Origin: an uncultured Porphyromonadaceae bacterium
GTDB lineage: Bacteria > Bacteroidota > Bacteroidia > Bacteroidales > Muribaculaceae
Assembly: GCA_947174225.1 (NCBI GenBank)
Contig: CAMWIF010000144.1
Span: 1-6,855 of the forward strand
Reading direction: 5' to 3'
Length of the DNA: 6,855 nucleotides
In this document: positions 1-6,078 of the stretch, in pieces
Layout: every line of letters starts with the position of its first letter
Numbering within the stretch: the first letter of the stretch is position 1
Notes under the pieces: generated by a model
What the model was told of the DNA's origin: nothing
The model's input: only the letters and a program-made list of their open reading frames with translations
Database searches by the model: none
Program-made: the position numbers and the translations under genes

Positions 1-40
1 CTATCGGGGTGCTGCAAAATGGCCCACTCCCTTTAATTAA
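1..40. other. Non-SusD sequence abutting the truncated susD; possible insertion-sequence end or contig-end artefact
   Basis: Read in the downstream frame, these bases give YRGAAKWPTPFN and then a stop, which does not resemble the 'ALaHFDL' helix that should precede LDAMDHYCQ in a SusD protein. Neither other plus-strand frame restores the match. The segment contains TGCAAAATGGCCCACTCC, whose complement, GGAGTGGGCCATTTTGCA, resembles from memory the repeated end motifs of IS21-type elements in Bacteroidales. It ends in the palindrome TTAATTAA (33-40). An insertion end would explain both the truncation and a contig break here. With only 40 bases visible, the identification is tentative. Confidence 0.3.
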
Positions 41-1141
41 TTGGATGCTATGGATCATTATTGCCAGTCATATACCCGCACTGATCCTACCTCTGCCGCA
101 AGCGGTTTGCCTTTGGTGACTGTTTTCGACCCTACGGGTGACTATAGCAAATATCCCGGTCGCTCTACCCTTGAGGAGACCTATGCTCTCATTGAGTCAG
201 ATCTCAAAGATGCCTATGATGACCTCTCCACTTATGAGAAATCTCTCAGTACAGAGGCTCTGACAGCAGCTACCGCGCCCAATGCCGCATATCTTAATAC
301 ATATGTTGTGCTTGCTTTTCAGGCAAGAATGGCTCTCCTGAAGGGAGACTATCAGACTGCTGTCGATAAGGCAGAGGCTGTGATAGGCAATACTCAGTAT
401 TCGTTGGCTACACGTAATACTTATGGTACGCTCTGGACAGATGACCGTGGTCCCGAACTCCTCTTTGTGCCTTATGGCAATGCCGCCCAGGCTGATTATG
501 TCCCCACTACCGGTAGTGCATGGCTCAGTGCCAAGGAAGAGAATGCTGATTATGTGGCATCTGCAAATGCTTTGGCTATGTATGATGCCGATAATGATGT
601 TCGTTATGAGTGGTTTTTCGCCGATCGCGAGCTGAGTGTCGAGGGTAGTTATGCATGGGCTCCGGCATTTGTGAAATTCCCGGGTAACGGTGCCTTTAAC
701 CTGAGTGGTACCAACGAGCTTCGTAATCTTCCGAAGCCTTTCCGTCTTAGCGAAACCTATCTTATCCTTGCAGAGGCTGCTGCGGAGTTGGGTGAGACCG
801 CCAAGGCTAATGATGCTCTTAACCATATTCGCACCAACCGTATAAAGGGGTATAAGACACAGTCTTATCAGGGTCGTGAACTTATTGAGGAGATTCGCAC
901 GGAGCGTACTCGTGAGCTTATCGGCGAAGGTTTCCGCATCAGCGACCTGCGTCGTTGGAATTTGGGCTTCTCACGCTCTATCGACTATGACACAGATTAT
1001 GAGGAGACCGTGTCTATTCTTGTGCCCGCAGGTTGCAATGTCTCATATGCTCCCGGCGACCGTCGATTCGTATGGCCTATCCCAAAGAGTGAGATGGAGG
1101 CTAACCCCCAGCTTGAAGGTCAGCAGAATCCGGGTTATTAA
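41..1141 (+). pseudogene. SusD/RagB-family nutrient-binding lipoprotein, 5'-truncated (C-terminal ~365 residues)
   Basis: SusD-like proteins are outer-membrane lipoproteins that cap a SusC TonB-dependent porin and bind its substrate. The reading frame holds the conserved SusD C-terminal half. It includes a segment PFRLSETYLILAEAAAELG at about residues 230-250, the helix AndALNhIRtnRIkGY, the stretch EEIRTERTRELIGEGFRISD, the RRWNLGFSR motif, and the closing WPIPKSEMEANPQL...QNPGY that ends most family members. Full-length members have about 450-600 residues with a lipobox. Here the signal peptide and first TPR-like helices are absent, and the frame is closed by TAA at 38-40. The nominal TTG start at 41 is not a credible start, because LDAMDHYCQSYT reads as the interior helix just before the usual 'GvPlVT' strand (here SGLPLVT). 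The gene is therefore either interrupted here or cut by an assembly end. The ligand cannot be read from the sequence. The next gene follows after 35 bases, so the two were probably co-transcribed. Confidence 0.88.
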
Positions 1142-1176
1142 TTAAGATATATAATAACTGAAAAAGAGAAATCGAA

Positions 1177-2118
1177 ATGAAATATATAAAGATTTTCGCT
1201 TTGGCGGTAGGAATGTTCTCTATGGTGGCTTGTAGCGACGATAAGAAAGATCATAACACAGCCGCAGAGGTGGAGGTAGAGATGGGTGAGAGCCAGGTGA
1301 TCACAAGAGAGAACCGTGGCATCTTTAATGTCCCTGTTAATCTGACCGGAAAAGCAAACGGTACTGTGACGGTCACCATTGATGTCGAGGCAACGGGTAG
1401 CGACCCTGCGCAGGAGGCTCAATTAGCCAATGGCAATAGGGTAGGTAATTATATCATTACCTCAAAGACCCTCAACATACCTGAGGGTGTGACATCTGTA
1501 AATGTGCAGATAAATGCCATCGATGATGATGAGGTTAATGAAGACAGAACCTTCAAGATAGTCATTGTCAAGGCTGAGGGTGCTTCTATTGACAAGAGCA
1601 AGGATTCTACTTTGGTGACCATCAAGGATGACGACAGATTCCCTTATGAGAAGTTGCAGGGTGAATGGACTTTGAGTTGGAAAGATCTTAATTCCGGTGA
1701 GGATGTTTCCTATCCTGTCACACTTGAAGGTTACACGGAGGATAAGGTCAACTATAATAAGGTGCTTATGCTTCAGGGTCTCTTCTCCTCTATATTCAAG
1801 GATGAGGAATCTGTGTTGAATCTTAAATACTTCTTCGATGAGGCAACTGAAGAATGTTATCTGGAACTTGACTATGCCCAGGCAATGGGTCAGATCAACC
1901 CCGACCTCTATCCCCAGTTTGCAGGTTGCACTGTCTATAACTTTGGTATTGACGATGAGGGCTACTTGATTGATGAAGGATACGTGGAAGGTGTAGTTAG
2001 CGATGACCGTAAGACGGTGGTCTTCACACCGGATGCTTCAGTGCTTTACTGTTTCCCCTACCAGGGTCAGTATCAGCTTATCGACGGCGGTTATTCACTT
2101 GTCCTGAGTAGAAATTAA
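1177..2118 (+). CDS. Calx-beta domain lipoprotein of a SusC/SusD locus
   Basis: This is a 313-residue predicted lipoprotein. Residues 1-18 are a signal peptide ending in the lipobox-like SMVAC, with Cys19 as the lipidated residue. The following SDDKKD is acidic, like the lipoprotein export signal that sends Bacteroidota lipoproteins to the cell surface. Residues ~30-153 read as a Calx-beta domain: alternating strands, IPEGVTSVNVQINAIDDDEV at 101-120, and a closing VTIKDDD at 147-153, with the acidic clusters that bind calcium in other Calx-beta proteins. Residues ~156-313 start with YEKLQGEWTLSW, an opening typical of beta-barrel or lipocalin-like C-terminal domains in such lipoproteins, and are rich in Asp, Glu and Tyr. 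The gene begins 35 bases after the SusD stop, where SusE/F-type accessory binding proteins are usual, and is followed by a hairpin terminator. The start is the only ATG giving a signal peptide. The ligand is unknown; surface substrate binding is inferred. Confidence 0.82.
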   Translation: MKYIKIFALAVGMFSMVACSDDKKDHNTAAEVEVEMGESQVITRENRGIFNVPVNLTGKANGTVTVTIDVEATGSDPAQEAQLANGNRVGNYIITSKTLNIPEGVTSVNVQINAIDDDEVNEDRTFKIVIVKAEGASIDKSKDSTLVTIKDDDRFPYEKLQGEWTLSWKDLNSGEDVSYPVTLEGYTEDKVNYNKVLMLQGLFSSIFKDEESVLNLKYFFDEATEECYLELDYAQAMGQINPDLYPQFAGCTVYNFGIDDEGYLIDEGYVEGVVSDDRKTVVFTPDASVLYCFPYQGQYQLIDGGYSLVLSRN

Positions 2119-2160
2119 GCAATTGCTCCATTAAATAAGCCGATTCTTTATTAGTGTTAT

Positions 2161-2197
2161 AAGCCGGAAGTGCCCATATATATGGCGCTTCCGGCTT
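2161..2197 (+). terminator. Rho-independent-type hairpin ending the SusD/lipoprotein unit
   Basis: AAGCCGGAAG (2161-2170) pairs perfectly with CTTCCGGCTT (2188-2197). The stem extends inward by TGCC/GGCG (one T-G wobble) to about 14 base pairs with a 9-base AT loop. It lies 43 bases after the lipoprotein stop. The downstream side has only a weak T tract (CTGTAATTGAATT), so it may be a leaky terminator or an mRNA 3'-end stabiliser. Confidence 0.72.
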
Positions 2198-2304
2198 CTG
2201 TAATTGAATTGGCTTTGGTAATTAAATAGGTTGATGTCTTGGCGATGCCGAGCTTCGGAGAAACAGGCTGTCATATAATTTATGGTGGCTAATCTGAAAA
2301 TAAT
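2198..2304. other. Intergenic spacer with no identified gene
   Basis: This is the part of the 294-base gap (2119-2412) between the terminator hairpin and the promoter. It contains only a small 4-bp hairpin, CCGA-GCT-TCGG (2248-2258). I see no RNA gene, riboswitch or small ORF with coding character. Confidence 0.5.
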
Positions 2305-2335
2305 TTTGTGAAGCTAAAAAAAATAGCTACCTTTA
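2305..2335 (+). promoter_or_regulatory. Bacteroidetes-type -33/-7 promoter for the C10 protease gene
   Basis: TTTG at 2305-2308 is followed, after exactly 19 bases, by TACCTTTA at 2328-2335. The published Bacteroidetes sigma-ABfr consensus is TTTG, 19-21 bases, TAnnTTTG; only the last base differs. This would place the transcript start near 2341-2345 and leave an AT-rich leader of about 70 bases without a Shine-Dalgarno sequence, which is normal for the phylum. An inverted repeat AGCTA (2312-2316) / TAGCT (2324-2328) sits in the spacer. The protease is thus likely transcribed separately from the SusD unit. Confidence 0.65.
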
Positions 2336-2412
2336 CAAAATCAATACTTGGAACGATATTTTTGAGAACAATCATTTAATGAAATAACAAAACAACATTA
2401 AATACCGAACTA

Positions 2413-4830
2413 ATGAAAAAACAGATTTCCTTCATTCTGTGCGGTCTCTCTTTCTCGATGGGAGCTATGGCTGCCTCGCTCACGCCCGAGCAGGCTCTCC
2501 AGCGTCTCAACACACCGGGAATGCAGAAGATCGGTGGCAGAGACGGTGTGACCCGTGATCTGGTCTACACTGCCAAGACCCTTAGTGGCGATCCGGCGGT
2601 CTATGTGTTTGAAAATTCCGGCAAACGCGGCTATATGCTTCTCAGTGCCGACGATGCTGCTGCTCCTATACTCGGCTATTCTGATTCAGGCTCATTTGAT
2701 CCCAAGACTATGCCTGAGCAGATGAAATGGTGGATTGAGGAGTATGGAAGGCAGATAGAATATGCTCGCGCCAACAATATCCCGGCATATTCAGCTCAGA
2801 CAAGGGCTGAAGATCGTAAGGCTGTGGCTCCGTTGCTTAAGACAAAATGGAATCAGACAGAGCCGTATGATGCTATGACTCCGGTCATCGGTGGTGTTCA
2901 GTCTCCTACAGGCTGTGTTGCAACGGCTGTGGCTCAGGTGATGAAATATTGGCAGTATCCCGAAGTTGCTACCGGCACCGGCACCATAAGTAATCCTGTC
3001 GACGGTGGCACTCTGTCGATGGCTCTCGGTGAGGAGCCTTTTGCTTGGGATAAGATGCTTAATTCCTATTCCGGTGCCTACACTGACGAACAGGCACATG
3101 CCGTGGCTTATCTTATGAAAGCCGTAGGCTATGCCAGCCAGATGAAATATGGCCAGTATTCTTCAGGAGCTTTCAGCTATATCGCCGGATTGGCTCTGAT
3201 GGATAATTTTGGCTATAATCCCGACATAGAGTATTGCACCCGTAATTATTATGGTGCCGATGAATGGGAAGAGATGATTTACAATGAGGTGGCTAACGGA
3301 CGTCCTGTAATCTACGGCGGACAGTCTACTTCAGTAGGTCATGAGTTTGTCTGCGACGGCTACAATGGCGATGGGTATTTCCATTTCAATTGGGGCTGGA
3401 GCGGTATGGGCGACGGCTATTTCCTCCTCAATTCACTCAATCCTAATGCGCTTGGCACCGGTGGCGGTAGTGGCGGCGGTTATAACTATGCTCAAGATGT
3501 CTTGGTTGGGGTTCAGCCAAAGAAAGAGCAGGTGGTAATGCCGAATCTTGTGCAGTTCGGAGCTTTGGAGGCTTCTGTCTCCGGCTTGAATGTGGAGCTT
3601 AGTGTGGTTGATAGCAGAGGTCTGACCTGTTGGTTTAATACCGGTATGCACAGCGTGGTAATGGCGCTCGGTCTTGCTGTGGAGTCGCTTGAGACGGGAG
3701 AAATATTAAAGTATGAGTCTATGGGGTCTTATAATGTGGAAGCTCCCGAGTGGACAGTAGGTACTAGTCTTCAAATGGCTTATGCGGGTATCACGGGACA
3801 GATAAACTACAAGATGCCTATCACTTATGCCGATGGGAAATACAGGCTCACTGTCGTGTTCAAACCGTCAGGCAGCGATCAATGGACTCCGGCTCTCACA
3901 ATGCCTCAATACTACAATTATGTAGAAATTACAAAGACCGGCAACAAGCTGGCTGTGGATGCTCTTCCAGAGGCATCGATAACCCTTGACAGTGCTGAGG
4001 CAGTTTCGGCTATATATTATGGTATGGTTGCCAAGATGAAGATAAAAGCCACCAACAATTCAGATAAGGAACTGACTCAGGGCTTCTATCCCGAACTCTT
4101 CTCCAACGAGCAGGAAGAGATGCTTGGAGACGGAATTGTGCTCACCATTCCTGCGCATGCAACGGTTGAAGAGGAATTTGTCACTACTTTCCGTCTTCTG
4201 AACGGTGCCAGTGCTCCTACGACAAAGCGTATGTATCAGCTTGGATGGTATGATCCTGTGAATAGGAAGATGTATGATATAGTCGAAGATATCACAATGG
4301 ATGTTGTGAGCGGAAATCCGAGTGTCACAGTCGAGAGTTTTGACATTGCCGGCGTTACTCCTAAACCTAATCAGGAGTATGATGCTCTTTATACTGTCGA
4401 AAATGACGAGGCAGAATTTAACCTTACTCTCACAAATAAGCGTGGCTTCTTCGGTTATCCCATCTATGTGCTGATCTTTAAGATGGATGGGTCGGGTGAT
4501 GAGGTTATGAGGGCTTCGTTTGAGCCTCTTCTCACGCTCACCGCAAGAGAGACAGGGGAAACCACCGCAGTTGTCAATGTCTCTTCACTTCCTAAGAATA
4601 AGGTGTATGCCGCTGCCATCTGGTATCAGGGTCCCAAAGGCCTTACACCCCTTGACGATAATAAGATTATCTTCTTCGAGGTTGCTGAGGGTGCCGGTGT
4701 TGACATCATTGGAGTGGATGAGACGCCGGTGAAGTATTACAATCTTCAGGGCGTAGAGGTAGCTAACCCGGCTAAGGGGCAGCTCCTTATCAAGAAGCAG
4801 GGCACAAAGACCCAGAAAGTGATCTATTGA
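2413..4830 (+). CDS. Secreted C10-family (streptopain/SpeB-type) cysteine protease precursor
   Basis: This is an 805-residue exported pro-protease of MEROPS family C10, the papain-fold group that includes SpeB, interpain A and the Bacteroides fragilis Bfp proteases. Residues 1-20 are a signal peptide ending AMA|AS. Residues ~22-135 match the Spi-type inhibitory prodomain (LTPEQALQRL, VYVFEN, GYMLLSADD, PILGYSDSGSF). The catalytic domain spans ~140-371: Cys168 in SPTGCVATAVAQVMKYW, His310 in SVGHEFVCDGY, and Asn326-Trp327-Gly-Trp329 in FNWGWSG. The His-to-Trp spacings of 17 and 19 equal those of SpeB (His195, Trp212, Trp214). A glycine loop GGGSGGG (350-356) before VGVQP matches the flexible SpeB C-terminal loop. 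Residues ~375-770 look like several beta-sandwich (Ig-like) modules. Residues 773-805 (YYNLQGVEV...KGQLLIKK...KVIY) resemble the T9SS-type C-terminal sorting tail. The zymogen presumably activates by cleavage near 130-140. It has its own promoter. Assignment to C10 is firm; substrate and final location are inferred. Confidence 0.93.
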   Translation: MKKQISFILCGLSFSMGAMAASLTPEQALQRLNTPGMQKIGGRDGVTRDLVYTAKTLSGDPAVYVFENSGKRGYMLLSADDAAAPILGYSDSGSFDPKTMPEQMKWWIEEYGRQIEYARANNIPAYSAQTRAEDRKAVAPLLKTKWNQTEPYDAMTPVIGGVQSPTGCVATAVAQVMKYWQYPEVATGTGTISNPVDGGTLSMALGEEPFAWDKMLNSYSGAYTDEQAHAVAYLMKAVGYASQMKYGQYSSGAFSYIAGLALMDNFGYNPDIEYCTRNYYGADEWEEMIYNEVANGRPVIYGGQSTSVGHEFVCDGYNGDGYFHFNWGWSGMGDGYFLLNSLNPNALGTGGGSGGGYNYAQDVLVGVQPKKEQVVMPNLVQFGALEASVSGLNVELSVVDSRGLTCWFNTGMHSVVMALGLAVESLETGEILKYESMGSYNVEAPEWTVGTSLQMAYAGITGQINYKMPITYADGKYRLTVVFKPSGSDQWTPALTMPQYYNYVEITKTGNKLAVDALPEASITLDSAEAVSAIYYGMVAKMKIKATNNSDKELTQGFYPELFSNEQEEMLGDGIVLTIPAHATVEEEFVTTFRLLNGASAPTTKRMYQLGWYDPVNRKMYDIVEDITMDVVSGNPSVTVESFDIAGVTPKPNQEYDALYTVENDEAEFNLTLTNKRGFFGYPIYVLIFKMDGSGDEVMRASFEPLLTLTARETGETTAVVNVSSLPKNKVYAAAIWYQGPKGLTPLDDNKIIFFEVAEGAGVDIIGVDETPVKYYNLQGVEVANPAKGQLLIKKQGTKTQKVIY

Positions 4831-4870
4831 TTACCGCTGTAGTTAGGCTTGAAAAAAGCCGATACACACA

Positions 4871-4909
4871 TGAGAGAGCGCGATCCCGGTTCGGGGTCGC
4901 GCTCTCTCA
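4871..4909. terminator. Bidirectional terminator hairpin between convergent genes
   Basis: A 17-bp stem, TGAGAGAGCGCGATCCC against GGGGTCGCGCTCTCTCA (one T-G wobble), encloses the 5-base loop GGTTC. It lies 40 bases after the protease stop and 50 bases beyond the end of the minus-strand amidase gene, so it can serve both. The plus-strand tail has little T. On the minus strand a CTTTTTTC tract (complement of 4850-4857) follows at some distance. A small hairpin GGCTT-GAAAA-AAGCC (4846-4860) adjoins it. Confidence 0.78.
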
Positions 4910-4959
4910 CATTAATAGTTGGTTTACAAATTAGGATTCTTTTATAAGTATGGTAATCA

Positions 4960-6003
4960 TTAGTACATCGGGGTGAAGGGGGCGTGCTTCTTAAGAGCGT
5001 GGTTGGCTTCGCCTATAAGCATTGTCTCCTTGGTGGTGTCAATGCGCATCACGGGAGCGCCCTTCTTAAGGTTGCATTTCGTGAGGTCAATATAGTAGTA
5101 GCCCATATTGGTCACGATGTCCCAGTAGTAACGCTTGTTCTTGACATCTGAATATGAACGCCACTGTGTGGAGGAAACGTTGGGTTCTCCTTGAATGAGG
5201 TAGGTGTAGGGCACGCACGAGTTGACGAGCACACTGCGGCAGATGCTCACTGCAAGCGACGGATCATTCACTGCCTCCACGTGGTGTGCGAAATAGTTTG
5301 CACGGACACAGCGGTCGGGGCTGCTGACAGTGCCGGGGAGCATATGCTGACCTCCAATCTTATCCCAGTAAGCCACGATAGCTTCCATCTGAGGCCATGT
5401 AGGGTCGTTGGTCATAGCCTGGATGTCGCCCGGATCATATATCTTAATATCGCCATGGTCGAATTCGAGAATGGCAGTCTTTCCTGAAGCATCGGTAATT
5501 CCCCAATGAAGAGCAGACACTGTGCCGCCGTCGAAAGTGGCGCCGCTGATGGAGAAGTCTTGTTTCTTAAGCACCTCTACACATTCATCAGTGGTGGCGT
5601 TCATATCAAGCAGCCAGCCTACAAACATTGCAAGCGACATAGGGGGACGATTGTTGACCTCCGGATTCGTATAGATAGTGCCTTTGCAGAAGAGGCCGTT
5701 GATTACAAGTCCTTTTTCATTCATACCTTCGGTGATGCCGCCGTCATATCCCACTGCATAGACCGCACCGTACTTGGAAGTCCATGTGACGGCTCCGGGA
5801 AGGTCGGAACCCTTCTTCTCCATTCCGGCAGGATAGACATAAAGGTTGGTAGGTATCGGCGTTTTCCAGTCGAGCGACCGTCCTACGACATATGTGTCGT
5901 CAAGACCCTTGTAGATTACTCGTGTACAAGCATCAGAAACAAATGGAGTGGCAGCTGCTATACCGAGTACGGCTCCTGCAGCAATGGTCTTAAGTAGATT
6001 CAT
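4960..6003 (-). CDS. Exported choloylglycine hydrolase-family (linear amide C-N hydrolase) Ntn enzyme
   Basis: This is a complete 347-residue enzyme of the family holding bile salt hydrolases and penicillin V acylases, which cleave linear amide bonds with an N-terminal nucleophilic cysteine. Residues 1-25 are a signal peptide; removal after VSDA exposes Cys26 (CTRVIYKG), the expected nucleophile. Arg42 and Asp45 (GRSLDW) lie 16 and 19 residues after Cys26, and Asn199 (MTNDPTW) 173 after it, the same offsets as Cys2, Arg18, Asp21 and Asn175 in Bifidobacterium BSH. GMNEKGL (93-99) and SSPDRCVRA (227-235) are further family motifs, with Arg231 or Arg234 the likely last conserved arginine. Length and signal peptide fit the Gram-negative members. 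The position that is Asn in classic BSH and Tyr in classic PVA appears to fall at Phe105/Cys106 (GLFC), so I do not name the substrate; bile salts, penicillin V-like amides or acyl-homoserine lactones are all possible. It lies 75 bases downstream of the epimerase and convergent to the protease. Confidence 0.9.
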   Translation of the reverse strand: MNLLKTIAAGAVLGIAAATPFVSDACTRVIYKGLDDTYVVGRSLDWKTPIPTNLYVYPAGMEKKGSDLPGAVTWTSKYGAVYAVGYDGGITEGMNEKGLVINGLFCKGTIYTNPEVNNRPPMSLAMFVGWLLDMNATTDECVEVLKKQDFSISGATFDGGTVSALHWGITDASGKTAILEFDHGDIKIYDPGDIQAMTNDPTWPQMEAIVAYWDKIGGQHMLPGTVSSPDRCVRANYFAHHVEAVNDPSLAVSICRSVLVNSCVPYTYLIQGEPNVSSTQWRSYSDVKNKRYYWDIVTNMGYYYIDLTKCNLKKGAPVMRIDTTKETMLIGEANHALKKHAPFTPMY

Positions 6004-6078
6004 AGTTATAAGGAATTGTGTTAATAAATTTTATACTTACTAAACACAAATTGCCTATGTATGGTTTATCCGGGCATT
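6004..6078 (-). other. Short AT-rich spacer upstream of the amidase, no clear terminator
   Basis: These 75 bases separate the epimerase stop from the amidase start on the minus strand. There is no hairpin strong enough to call a terminator, so read-through from the epimerase is possible. The minus strand carries a TTTG (CAATTTGTG) and a TATAAAATTTATT stretch, but their spacing does not fit the -33/-7 consensus. I do not call a promoter, though an amidase promoter probably lies here if the gene is not in an operon. Confidence 0.4.

Noticed and set aside
41..43. TTG as a genuine start codon for the SusD-like protein
   Set aside because: It would begin inside a conserved helix, without a signal peptide or lipobox, directly after a stop codon; the protein would not be exported.
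197..826. Long minus-strand open frame (209 codons) opposite the SusD gene
   Set aside because: It lies wholly antisense to a strongly conserved SusD coding region, and its translation is rich in Ile, Cys and Ser with no recognisable domain; it is a frame shadow.
2971..2988. Short tandem repeat (ACCGGC twice, then ACC) within the protease gene
   Set aside because: Two in-frame copies encoding Thr-Gly in a loop of the protease; too short to be a functional repeat or a likely slippage tract.
5926..5929. Cys26 of the amidase read as a lipoprotein lipobox
   Set aside because: The preceding residues VSDA have Asp at -2, unlike a lipobox, and Cys26 is the expected catalytic N-terminal nucleophile of the family.
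5506..5997. Plus-strand open frame (163 codons) opposite the amidase
   Set aside because: It is antisense to the amidase, whose motifs and spacing are conserved. The product has low-complexity, His/Arg/Cys-rich composition and no plausible start region.
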